Below are positions 22,176 to 33,440 of a stretch of 64,000 nt of DNA, in pieces. Below the pieces are notes generated by a model. The model was given only the letters and a program-made list of their open reading frames with translations, ran no database searches and was not told where the DNA came from. Origin of the DNA: Parelaphostrongylus tenuis. Taxonomy: Eukaryota; Nematoda; Chromadorea; Rhabditida; Metastrongylidae. The stretch is from contig JAHQIW010005082.1 in assembly GCA_019055375.1 (NCBI GenBank), positions 124,001 to 188,000 of the forward strand. The letters run 5' to 3'. The translations under genes and the position numbers were made by a program. How positions within the stretch are numbered: position 1 is the stretch's first letter; every line of letters starts with the position of its first letter.

Positions 22176-25100
22176 ATTTTTACGAATGAAAACAAGAAAA
22201 TTTCTTTTCCAAACATTATTTATTTCTTTACACCACTTGTTACCTCGGTTTATTGGGCTGATTCTTGCCCTTTCGAGTTCCATTTGTTTCCTCGCAATCA
22301 TTTTCCTCCACAAACGTCTATATAGCCTTTCATATTTTTCTTCTACTGCCAATAGAGAATTTCGTCTACTCCACGAATCTTGTCGAAAGTCGGTTGAGAT
22401 GATTCTTCTTGGAATCTTAGATGTAGCCGAACTGAGACGTTCAATTGAGAGATTATAACGGATTATTAAATAGGGGATGGAACCGGACCCTGCTAATCAA
22501 CATCCTTTCTGATATGCCGCACCATTAGCCATTGTGCTTTCGCCCCTCAAGGATATCCTACAACGTGGCGGAATTTCTTGATTCCTTGAGGAAAAATTTA
22601 TGTACTATCGTTAGTGTGAAACAGTTATGTTGTGGAGCGATCGACCGTCATTCAACACTCAGAAATTGGAAAATGTACCTCAACAAAACGCGTGCGGGAT
22701 TATTTTGATTTCTAGGCTGATTATAGTTTGATCATCATGTTTGTTGTGGCGGTCTGAGTTGCTCGATATTTTCAGGGCTGACAGAGTTACTAGTATGACT
22801 TAAACAAAAGATCACAATGGAGCTTATTCTTTAAATTACTCTCTAGTTGTCGTAGTTGAATAGGGATGCCTAGTAACTTAGTTTTTGTAAGCTCGAGAAA
22901 TGTGACCGTCATTTCATTAAACCTTTAAGGGCCATCGGGTAGTTTTGCACCGAGCCGCGCAAGTCAGATCTCACTGATCTATTGTAGTGGCGGTGTCGTT
23001 ATCGTGGGAAGGCAGGTAGACGGCCAGACACGCATACGCACACCTGCAGATGCCGTCAGCTTACGACTGCCGCGCAAGCGACGGCTTACGCCACGTGCCT
23101 GTCGGCAGTCGTACCTGAAGATTGAAAACTGGTTTTCTTTTTTTACTCTCTTTCTGTAGCTATGGATATGCCTTTCGGGGCTTCTGGGAGAGTGGCTTAA
23201 TGGTCAAGCACATATCCTTGTAAACTTGAGGATAACCAAGCTTGGACGATGTTTGTCGAAGTGCCAAGATTTTTCTCTCCATGTACACTTTTGTGAGCTA
23301 TAGATGTAGATTATGTCCATATCTTATGATCCGAGTGTTCCGTTTGAACTGTCTTTTTCGCTGAAAATATCCAACAACAACATTCTTTCAACTTCAGGGG
23401 TCTTCAACCAACAGAAGCAAGATGAACTTGACGATGAGGATCTCTTCACAATAACAAAGCATTTCGATGGGTTTCCGTTGCTTAGGCGCTGTGGAGTCGT
23501 TCCAAGATTTATGTTTCTGAATCAAGTTAAATTTCCCAAGCTCTTCGGAAACTCTTAGGTCCATACTTCGAATAGTTGGTAAATGTTCTGAAGACATTAG
23601 CCTTTAACTATTCCTTTCTTGCTATACGTAGTGCTAGAAGAAGCAGAGGTACTAATCATCGCATGTCTCATTTATTTAGTCACCAAAAAAGTAGCTATTG
23701 TCGCGTGTGCACACTCACGTTGGGTTTATCCGGTATGAGCGTTCTGTTCAGATCAAAAATTATCGTCTATGGTACGGGTATGTGCCAAAAGTAATCTGGC
23801 TTTCGCCGCTTTGATTACTCGCTTTGGCTTAGACGTTGGTATAACGAGATGCTAGTTTTGATTGTTGTAGTAGTAGGATTATGAAATCACACCGCTACGT
23901 CAGGGATATCTGCAAATGCCCCTTTTTGTTCTAGTTGAACATGTAATGTTTAGGAAACGTATGCTTTTCTCGAGTTTATAATTGCTTTTTCTTCACAGAA
24001 CGACAAAAATACCATTTCCTATCATGAAAACAAACCAATAATTCATAAAAATATTCATTTCATACCAGGGGTGCAGGGTGGTGGGTGGACTGCTCTGAAT
24101 GGAGCTGGTGGCCTCGTGCCATTCTTCACATTAGAAAACCTCTAAACCTCAATCACATTATGTGATAGCTCAAAACGGTAGCTTTGACAAGAATGAATGA
24201 TAAAAAAAGAGAAAACGGTGGCGGACCCTTCGGAAAGAAGTGATCTTCTTCGAGATGCAGCATCTGTCTTCGTCGCGACGGAGTCGAGCTCCGTCTCTAA
24301 GGTGTTTTTAGGCCTTTAGACTTGTGCAGGCTTTCGCAAAACCTAAAACAATGTGAAATTGCTCGAATGTAGAGAATATTTACCATGATCAATATGAAAA
24401 TAACCCTTGTCAAACATTATCTATTCAAAGAATTAGTTCAAGGCACTTACTTTCCACTTTCTTCCCATACGCATGCGACCTGCCTTGCCGAAGCTCCATT
24501 TTCCTCTTCATATCGCATCCACCTATCCTCATTTCGCGGACCGCCCCCTGCCACGGGTTTGAGGAGTATGCCTGAGGAAATCCTTTTTGGTTCTTTACAG
24601 CCTTTTCGATATTAAATGTGATAATATGCGCATATGCACTAAACAATACCAACCAATATCATGATTATTTTCAAAAATGCACGAACGATGATAATCAAAA
24701 AATTCTGAATGACGGCTGAAAATATCCGTTCGAAATAGCGCATTACCCTGCTCAGTGTGTGCTTAGAGGCCCTCGAATGAATCGTATTTGCGGGAAATCG
24801 TGTAGAATGAGGGTATGGCAGATGCGGACGATAGGACGGTTTCCATTTACTAAGTGGGAGTGAGGCTATGTATGTTTATAGCGTGTAGTCTTTAGTTGAA
24901 TCGTTGGTGATGCGCGCTTTTGGGAAGCAATCTGCTATTGTGGTGGTTCGAACTCATCACGTGACATATCGCATAACACGCGAAGTTCTCGAACTTCTGA
25001 GCCAATGTATGCAAGGAAACTAATCGAATGCCAGAACTACCGGGATCCGCGCAATGAAAGTGCGTTAACGAGTCTTACAGAACAAGATAAGTATATGAAA

Positions 25101-26129
25101 ATAATGACAAATGTCTGTTGTTCATGGCACAGGTAATCGTTCAGAGACGTAGTCACTCTCTTGGCGACCTTCTTTATAAAGATTAAATAGTACATTGGTT
25201 GATGTCGTATCTCTAATGTTCTCAAACCCATCTCAGTCTCAACGGACCGTCATATTGCAGAACTGAAGGATAGAATTTTTCGTGTTGATTAATCCTTAAC
25301 AAATGCGTCGGTATTCATCGATCTAGCATCGCTTGAGGTGAATGAATACATGACATTTACAGCAACCCGCAGGGTCCTATCAGTATGCCAAGTTAGTCCG
25401 ATACCCCGCTGGACTAGTGTGCTAAAATTTTATTGAATTCGGAATGAGGGAAGGCTTTGTTAGCCTTAGGTTCAGGATCGAGCCTTCAGGCACCTGTGTA
25501 AGGTCTATGAAATGATAGCCCAAAGTTTTTCTTCTGCAATTCTAGCACAGAAAACTTTAAACCTTTCTACGAAGCGGGGAAAAAAGTTCCGAGGAACGTA
25601 AATACGCGCCATAATGCACATGAGTGTGTTAATTTTATTTCGCTTCTACAGCTCATCAAAATGACATTTTTTTGAAAACAAACAGTGCTGAAATAGCAGA
25701 AATATAGGTCATCGAGTGGTTATTGAAGTCTGAGGAAAAAGAGAAAAAAAAGAGAAAGAAAGAGAAAAAGAAAAAAGGAGAAAAAAGTTAGAGCTTCTGA
25801 TTTTCGCTGCAAGATCCGCAGCTAAGTTTTGGAATGATACGCATGTGGTGTCAGCATCAAGAAACAGCAGACTATGCGCCGGCGCAGACCGCACGCAAAT
25901 CATCCCGAAATTTGGTTGTGGTCTTGCAACAAAAGTAGCTGTAGTCGGCGGCTAGTCGGGGAAGAGGGTAGGAGTCGTTAGACACGCCCATGGGCCCACG
26001 GAAATCAACCCGCCTAAAAAGTAAAAGTTTGCCGAAAAACCATCCACAAATTATAGCCCACTCGTGGTGGCCCGGTGATGTATTAAACCAGCTCTCTTAT
26101 TCTCCCATACAAGACTAATACTAATTACC

Positions 26130-26237
26130 CGAGCCCGGAGGGATGAAAGGTCTGGTGAGCCATGAGCGCGGAATCGAACCATCGACCATCGATTCTGTGT
26201 CGCAGAGCACCTCTGACTACTGCGCCACACGCGCTCT
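26130..26237 (-). mobile_element. SINE S1 head only
   Basis: The minus strand reads GAGCGCGTGTGGCGCAGTAG, TCAGAGGTGC and then B-box GGTTCGATTCCGCGC: the least mutated promoter boxes of the family here. The S1 body is absent, so it is truncated. Confidence 0.55.
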
Positions 26238-26662
26238 TCATCTCACGTATTCATACACATTCAAGCAACTGTGTACGACAGTAACAATATTTTATAGCAA
26301 AATTAAGAATAAACACTTTAAGAACGATAAGGGCCTGCTTCTTCGAGAAGCACGGAGCCCGCGGAGATCCACGGCGCCTACTCATGACTGTGACCAAATA
26401 TTTGTATGAGTGCAAAGATCAGAGATAATACTTGAATATGAAGAAATGTTTAAGGAAACCACTTCATCACTCTGTTTAACCCGTATCTCAGTTTTTTTTT
26501 ATTGTGCGATACACAATACTTACAGCATTCGATTCGCCTCCTCGGCCTTCGAGGATAGCCAGGCTGGACGATCAGTAATGGCGTTCTTCGGCGATTTCCG
26601 GATAGTGTCGCGAGGCTGTGGGATCAACTTCGCATCGAGCATCACTAGCCATTCGGCCACAG

Positions 26663-26678
26663 CCCCCCCCCCCCCCCC
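26663..26678. repeat. poly(C) run
   Basis: Sixteen C followed by a C/T tract (TTCTTCCCCTTCC). It creates the proline run in a spurious frame at 26,410-26,700. Confidence 0.85.
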
Positions 26679-27242
26679 TTCTTCCCCTTCCGCTCAATAA
26701 AAACAATATAGAACAAGTAAAAACGATGAAATAAAATGATTAGCAAACGACTTTTCGAATATGTAAATGGGACGATTTTCAAAACGGTAAAAATCGCGCC
26801 GACGAGAATTATTTGCATTGGAGCAGAGAATTAGCATTCGAGCGTGTTTATTCCATAGTCAATTCCACCGGAAACTCGTACTACACAACTCCAGTTGGCA
26901 CGGCGCCAAAATTTTGGACTAAATGGACAGTCATTTAAATTTCCTAGTTTTTTCAAATAATTCAAGTGGAATGTACATTTTTCTTTTCTTTAGGTTTTTC
27001 CAGATCCCGTCGTTTTTCACCGGCGGCCATTCGTTGTCTTCAAAATTCACGAGAATGTCGTTCTCTGAAGATCGCATTGTGGATCTTATCGCATCGCTCA
27101 CCCTCTCTTCAGAAACGACCCGCCTTTCTTTTTAATAGATTTCTTCTTTTATTTGGTTTTATTGCATTTTCCAACTTGCGGTGGTTTTGCGGACTTTTTA
27201 TTTTAGGTTTTTCGCCTTTTCTAACTCAATTTTTAATTTCAG

Positions 27243-27589
27243 GCGGATTTCATAGAGCGGAGTTGTCTTTCTGTCGCAGAGATTTCGCATTTGGGAACTT
27301 TAGCGCTGCGAAGTGCGATGGATCCAAATCGAGCGGGTGTGCACTACTTCTCGTCGTCTTATCAGTCGTCAACATTGAAAGCCATGGATTTAGTGTTTCA
27401 GGATTTGAGCTAGAAGAAAATCTGCGTTCAGTTTCTTTTTTGCTTGCTTATCTATTTGCCTAATTCATTTAATTTTAGATGAATTGATTGGAAAAAAAAA
27501 GCTGGACGATGCCCGGTGTTTGATCAGGTCGTATCACGGTTTCAATTTTAGCACGAGAAATTCTCGAAGAGCTTGAAACATGCTTTCAA
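27243..27589 (+). CDS. possible three-exon gene fragment at the edge of block C
   Basis: Candidate exons are 27,243-27,336, 27,479-27,517 and 27,552-27,589. The acceptors are AATTTCAG, AATTTTAG and AATTTTAG; the donors are GTGTGC, GTTTGA and GTAAGT. Phases agree over 57 codons, including SVAEISHLGTLALRSAMDPN and, in the last exon, REILEELETCFQ. Alternatively exon 1 reads on to a TAG 27 codons later. The matching DNA in block A (about 10,200-10,500, minus) has stops in the same frames, so this could equally be noncoding or dead. No family recognised. A mariner-like MITE starts 87 bases after the last donor. Confidence 0.25.
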
Positions 27590-27675
27590 GTAAGTCATCA
27601 TTTGCGCCTTCCTATCCGACGATGCTCCTCGTCAGTTCGTTTCTCCCCTTTTCCTCTAAACTGATCCTCGCCCTA

Positions 27676-28076
27676 TTAGGTTGGTGGGAAATTTTGCGAA
27701 CTTTTTTCGCTGTTCTAATGGTTATTTTCTATATTATTTGAGTTTTCGTTTCCACCATCATTTAGAGCAGATTTTGTGATTATTTTGATATATACGTTAT
27801 ACATTTGTCTCAAGACGGAACTGTCCTGAGAGCAAAAACGATTGTTAGTGCTACTCGAGTATCGTTTGAGCTGATGTCCTGCGTCTGGTACGCAAAGATA
27901 CTCGTGTAGCATCGACAATCGCTTTTCTTCTCGAGGCAATTCCATCTCAAAACAAATGTGAAAGCGTTTATATATCAAAATAATTGTAAGAAACTACTCT
28001 AAATGATAGTGAAAACTAAACTCAGGTTTTTGAAAATAATAAAAAAAAGCGAAAAGTCTGGGAAATTTCATGTTAA
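27676..28076. mobile_element. mariner-type non-autonomous element (MITE), block C copy
   Basis: The left end TTAGGTTGGTGGGAAATT follows a TA and resembles mariner terminal repeats of the TTAGGTTGGTG class. The element is an imperfect palindrome with arms of about 170 bases: ATCATTTAGAGCAG near the left pairs with CTACTCTAAATGAT near the right, and AAAACGATTGTTAGTGCTAC pairs with a related stretch past the centre. The right end has lost similarity in its last 10 bases. There is no transposase frame, so mobilisation must have been in trans. Confidence 0.6.
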
Positions 28077-28084
28077 TTCAATAT

Positions 28085-28310
28085 CTTTCTCTGCCGTGTT
28101 TGAGTAAAGATCTGGCCTTTACAGTGACCCACAGTGGCCTACCGTTGTATCAGATCTGTACTGCTATACTCCCAGACAGGTCTAACACCAATTCACCGAC
28201 ACCGGCAGAATGGAAGACTTGGTGAGACTTTGAGCGGAAGCGAACCATAGACCATTAATTGAGCGACTACTCGTGTATCGCAGAGAATCTCGAACTACTG
28301 ATAGCTGTTA
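28085..28310 (-). mobile_element. SINE S1, block C partner of 9,500-9,735
   Basis: Minus-strand B-box TGGTTCGCTTCCGC and body AGTATAGCAGTACAGATC, ending GTAAAGGCCAGATC. It directly adjoins the mariner MITE, as in block A. Confidence 0.45.
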
Positions 28311-28639
28311 TTCATTCACTATTTGAACATTTCGAGCGTTGCTCGTCTTCTTTATGGCATCATAAGAATGGTGCTTGAGCGATCTCTGAGGTAGCCGAGC
28401 TGTTTCGTTCCCAGGTATTTAGTTGACTCATTGCCACGGACTGCTCGTTGAGGGATCGAGCTAGCGCCTTGCTAATCACCGTGCTAATACTGTTCACTGC
28501 GCCATCCAGCTGTTGTGCATATCTCGGTTCGCTACACTACGCTTATGTAAGGTGTCTCGAGAATCAATATAGGCCCTATTCATTGTTTTACCTAGCTCAT
28601 ATAACATACAAGTCTCTATCTTCGGATCATTTGCTCATT

Positions 28640-29013
28640 TTCGATATGCCAAAGAATCATTTTTTAGCCAAGCATGTCATGTGGTCTGTTATAGATGGTC
28701 TGACTTATAAAGCCCGATACACGTGTTTCGACCTTGCAGTCTCGTCAGTCGAGCAGCTACCCTTTCTCGTCTTTTGCCAGACCTATGTGGGTGCTCTAGT
28801 CCCCACACTAGGTGATATCGTCGATGAACGTTTTACACTCTATGTCAGTGGAATTATGCCGAACACTGCCCAACTGACGAGATCTTGAGGTCGAAACACG
28901 TGTATCGGGCTCTATAAGTCAGCTTATCTTTAACAGACCACATGACGTGCGTGGCTCAAAAATAATTCTTTGGCATATTGAAATTTAAGCTGTGGTCTAG
29001 AGAAAACACTCGA
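28640..29013. mobile_element. foldback MITE, block C copy
   Basis: The inverted arms are about 120 bases. The left arm runs from CGATATGCCAAAGAATCA through GTCATGTGGTCTGTT to ACACGTGTTTCGACC; the right arm is its near-perfect inverse, ending TTGGCATATTGAAATTTAAG and then TGGTCTAGAGAAAACACTCG. The middle, about 100 bases, has no transposase. Block A has no element at the corresponding place (about 9,170), so this inserted after the A/C duplication or was lost from A. Confidence 0.65.
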
Positions 29014-30149
29014 AACGAATGATTTATTTTCGTTCAACAAATTGGCGACAACTTGTCTTCCACGGTTTTCATTTGAAATGGGGCCATAGTTTCCAGCATG
29101 AGCTTGCATGAGGTCATTTTCTTTCTCATGGTTTGTTTGTTTGTTAGTTTCTACTTTGGTATCCTGTTTGGGACTATAGCAGCACTGACTTCGTGTATTG
29201 GTAGGCCATCACAAATTGTAAGGGACATATATGCATATAATTACCTCAACCGATGCCACGTAGAGGCGAACGTCGGCAAATCCATGATCTATTCTTCAGG
29301 GGTTGGTCAGTTTAGAGAGCGTTAGCCTCTACTAATCCTCTAATTTGATTCGTTTCTCGTTAGCTGTATTTCTTCTTGAAATCTCGCTAATTGGTGTTTT
29401 TTCGTTGAATTTTACATAATTGAAGATGTTAGTAGTTTTAGGATGGGATGATTCCCTTAGACAGTTCTCCCTCGGCCTCTTCTTTATGATTACGAAATCG
29501 TCGTATCATAACGGTAATTCTTCTTCCGAGTGTTATTCTATTTCTGCTATTCGGAATTATTTGACTGAGGTATTCTGCTTCATCTTTCATATGAAATATA
29601 TTGTTTTCATCAACTCCTTGCCTCGTTAAATTTGACGTTTTGCAGAGGTGAGGGACTGCGGACGAGTGGTTGGTGAAGCTCATTGCGGAGCAATCCTGCT
29701 CCCTACCCCCCTCCCCACACTCTTCGTTTAGCAAACGCCCTGACCCTTTTGGAACCGTACACTCACGGCCTCTACATCGGTAACTAGTGACCCTGGACGG
29801 TCTGCTTCACCACTTCTCCATCTCTCACCCATAGTGTACCATTGTCAGGCGCAGCAGTTTGCCGTTTTTAGACGCACAGCGCTGGGGATAGAAATGGAAA
29901 GGAGATGAAGCAGACCGTCCAGATTACCAGCTAGAGATGCAATAGCCGTGGGTCCAAGGTTCCCAAAGGGCTAACGAGGTGGCCGATCAAGACATCGAAA
30001 TCATACCAGTACTAGCACGGATTCGCTATCACTTGAAGGTATGTTCTCAGTCGTTGGTTTGAATGCCGATATGTGCTTATCTGATCAAACTCGTTAGAGG
30101 TTCGCTGCTGATAGCTACGATAGGGTAAATCGAAGAAGAGTGGTAGCAA

Positions 30150-30245
30150 AGAGGCGGCCTCGGTGGTGTAGTGGGGGTGAGCCGCGGGTTCACTTTCCGC
30201 CGCCTGGGCCGGTTCTTTACATACCACTCAACATTCTTTGATGTA
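30150..30245 (+). mobile_element. SINE S2
   Basis: GGCCTCGGTGGTGTAGTGGG head, CGCGGGTTCACTTTCCGCC, tail ACATACCACTCAACATTC. Confidence 0.55.
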
Positions 30246-30379
30246 TAATCATAACATCATACCAATCCTAAAGAGGAAACACAATTGTAATAATTGTAAA
30301 AACGCGCAGCGCTTGAAGCATAATTTCATATATTTGGCTGGACAAAGCTTTTTTTGTGCTTATTGTTAGACGGCGAAAA

Positions 30380-31190
30380 ATAAAAACCGATACCATTCAC
30401 TAGACAAGAACTTTTCATAAGAGTGTTAGTAATCAGTCAAAAGCTCAATTCTCTGCTAAGACTCACGTGGCCATTTTTTGAAAGGAAAACTTTTCATTGA
30501 CGCTGAAACAAGAACAAAGCGTTTCTGTTTCACGCACTCGTTTTTCTCTTATGAGAGAGAGAGAGAGAGAGAGAGCTCTGTGTTTGAACTATCAGTAATC
30601 AATGGATAGCGTAAGATTTGACGATTCCAATGCTGGGATTATTTTCTGGAGGAGCAGTTTCTCCGCCATGTAGCAAGGAAAATAAGATTGATTCACATAC
30701 GCGAGCATGTGTTTTTTGTCTGATATACAGTGTGCAGGTTGACCGTAGTTGGGATGCCGCGATTTCAACATGACTATCGGTCGACGGCACTTCTGCGGCT
30801 TACATGTGAAGTGCGATTTTTTTATTCAATTAGAATTTGTTTCTCCGCTTTGAAGGTGACTCTTGATAAAGCGTATGATTCCAATACCACAAGAGTTTCT
30901 CCACCCATGCATATTCTTTTTCATGCTTCCGACGAAGCAACAGTAGAACTGCGCTGTCATTTGAAACACAATTTTATTTTGAATTTTACAGAGTTGCAAA
31001 ACAGTGTTTTTGAAAAACGGCCACGTATCCGTCTAGCCAGAGATTTAAGCTCTGGAATGATTACTAACACTCTTATGAAAAGTTCTTATGCAGCGAAACG
31101 GATCGGTTTGTTATTGTCGCCATCCAGCGTACAAGAAACTTTTTTTAGACTATTAATGATCTCTGTATAGTGTAAGTCCCAGTGTTTGAA
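30380..31190 (+). repeat. dispersed repeat family R4, block C copy
   Basis: Core blocks AGAGTGTTAGTAATCA, GGAGCAGTTTCTCCGCCATG, ACATACGCGAGCATGTG and ACATGTGAAGTGCGATTT recur, diverged and in both orientations, elsewhere in the window. This copy lies in the 1 kb stretch of C missing from A. No coding potential survives scrutiny, although a 146-codon frame spans 30,730-31,170. Confidence 0.5.
30553..30575. repeat. (GA)n microsatellite
   Basis: An uninterrupted GA tract of about 23 bases inside the R4 copy of block C. Confidence 0.85.
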
Positions 31191-31453
31191 AAATATACAT
31201 ATTTTTGAGAAAAGCGTCTTTCGTCTTGAAACCCTCTAGCATCTATGATACAATTATGTCTCCCATGCGCTGCGCCTAATCGTACAATCACTCTCCACTA
31301 GCGTCTGAAGGATTTGTAAAGATCATGCACAACCAATAGCTGTCAGCTCATCTGAATCTGATGCCACTTCGTGCTTATCTGAACAACCTTCGTCAAAAAT
31401 TGGTTATTGATAACTGCGATTGAAATATCAAAGAAGAGGTGTTAGCAGATAAG

Positions 31454-31560
31454 TAGCCTCGGTGCTGTAGTTGTCGTACACACCCTCTACGATATGTGTA
31501 ACGCGGGTTCAACTTCAGACCGAGGTCTGGTGTTTTGCATAACACTTAGCACTTTTAGAG
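31454..31560 (+). mobile_element. SINE S2
   Basis: GCCTCGGTGCTGTAGTTGTC head, GCGGGTTCAACTTCAGACC, tail GCATAACACTTAGCACT. Confidence 0.55.
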
Positions 31561-31784
31561 ATATACTAATATCTCCATAACAATGCATAAAAGAGGGAAA
31601 AGTAGTTTGAATAGTTTATATATTTGATTAACTGTCACCATGACCATTTTTTAGATATGTGCTTGCCCGACCAAATCTGATTACCGTAGGTTGTTGAAGG
31701 CTTTGATGGTTTATATCCAAGTACAAGTATTTTGAATCTCACCCAACACTCTTAAGTGGCATAACATATGGTGGCAAAACTGGT

Positions 31785-31885
31785 CCAGGTGTTGTGGTGG
31801 TAACATGCATGCTCAACAATGGCTGAAACACAGGTTCAACCCTGCATTGAGTGGATTGTTTTGCATACCACTCAGAACTCTTGGA
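31785..31885 (+). mobile_element. SINE S2
   Basis: GGTGTTGTGGTGGTAACATG head, CAGGTTCAACCCTGC B-box, tail GCATACCACTCAGAACTC. Confidence 0.5.
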
Positions 31886-33164
31886 TGTTCCGAATTGTTT
31901 TTAACGAGCATAATAATAGTATGAAGATAACTGATTTTTTGAATAATCCATTCTGAATGCCAGGTCCGACTATCTATTAACCTCGGCATAGTTTGAATAA
32001 ATCAGTATCTTCTTCTGTTTAGCCGTTCCGAGGTGTTATTAATATTATTTATTGAATATCAGCGAAGCATATAACAATACAGTTAATAATGCAGCATGAA
32101 TATTACAACAGTCGTGGTGGCTTACGTTTGGGCAAGGTTCGCCATCTTCAGCGCCTGGAAAGGTCAAATTGATTCCATTCAGAATGATCTGTAATCGAAA
32201 GCAGTTGGCGTATTGTAAATGTTTTTCTAGTCAGCCTAAGCTATGTCCTCTTAGACCTGCCTCGAAATCCCTGGAATTCCCCCACAACGTCTAGGAAAAT
32301 AGCAACACTCACTTGACACTCAGATAGACCACCGCGAGTCACTGTCAACGTCAGATATGTATTCGATCACATCAAACGAAGCTGAATAACATCGGATGCC
32401 TTGCGCAACCCAGAAAGCAATCAACGTTGAGGGCTTCCATAATATTTTCGAATTTTAACCACCTTTCATCAAAATTCTCTGTGCGGATTTCAGCTCTTGT
32501 GCATTTGAACTCTCCATTCAATCATCCTCCACCAAGATCTCCGAGCGTTTTGCGGGTTGCTTCGCCTGCTGCTTGAGTATTCTATCTTCTGGTGAATCTT
32601 TCAGAACACTGCTCGGGACGAATCCCCATGCAGTTTCAGAGATAGCCGAGGTAAGCCATTCCACAAGACGTTAGTTCATTGATTACAAGAGAGTGTTGGA
32701 TTGGATATAAACACCGCCTTGCTTATACCTTGCTTCGTGATATTGAACGTCAGTGGCCATATGCTCTCCCCTCCAAAATGTGCTATGTTTTAGGCGAATT
32801 ACTTCGTGAAGAAACCATAAACACTATTGTCAATGTGAAGTAGTTATTTCAGGGTAATCAGCCGCCATACAGTACTCAACGGATCGTAATATTACCTCAA
32901 CAGATCGGGTAAGGAGTTGTTTCGATTATTAGTTTATAGTTTGGTTATCAGTTTGTTGCGAATTTTACCTTAATCGATGTCACATGAAGACGAGTGCATG
33001 GCGCATGCCTCAGGGATTGATCGACGTCGAGAACTTTGCCCTATTTTTATTGTTTTACCGAGAGATTTGAATTTGCACAAATCTTTCAAGACTTCTTCTT
33101 CAATATGACTGGAAGAGAAGATCAAAGTCTCGCTTTTCTTTTAGATTACTCTGTAAATAGGTAT

Positions 33165-33440
33165 AAAATCTCGACATTGATCAATCCCTAAGGAATTCGT
33201 CATGCATTCTTCATTGATCATCGTGTGAGGTTACTGAATGCGTATCTAGCCTCTGTAATGACTCGCGCTGGCTAACCGATATATCAAATCAGTGCTGATA
33301 CCTTCCCCTTTAGTTTTCCGAACCCAGAGAGATCAAAGAGTTGGGGAGCCTTGAGCACGAAATCGAACCGTTGACCATCGATTGATCGGCCACGTGTATG
33401 TCACAGAGCACCTCTAACTCGTACGCCACACTCGCGCTTA
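33165..33440 (-). mobile_element. SINE S1, block C copy
   Basis: Counterpart of 3,920-4,190 and 21,905-22,175, with minus-strand head GCGCGAGTGTGGCGTACGAG and B-box ACGGTTCGATTTCG. The site lacks the chromodomain insert. Confidence 0.55.

Larger units (their letters stand above)
19860..25740 (-). repeat. third copy of the duplicated block (B), same orientation as C
   Basis: The minus strand is colinear with block A from about 7,100 back to 400. It carries the chromodomain pair at 20,379-21,783 and matches A around 3,529-3,620 (at 22,480-22,570) and 2,559-3,114 (at 22,980-23,600). In its own orientation it matches C from 31,250-31,510 and 32,940-37,275. The intervening 1.43 kb present in A and C is missing at about 20,125. 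Confidence 0.75.

Noticed and set aside
26966..27463. 165-codon plus-strand frame
   Set aside because: Phe/Leu-rich translation of a T-rich intron-like region; the alternative frame from 27,243 with splice sites is more protein-like.
27676..28076. Active mariner transposon
   Set aside because: About 400 bases, palindromic, with no transposase frame and one eroded end.
28448..28888. 146-codon plus-strand frame
   Set aside because: It spans SINE-adjacent repeat and the left arm of a foldback MITE; not protein-like and absent from the block A counterpart.
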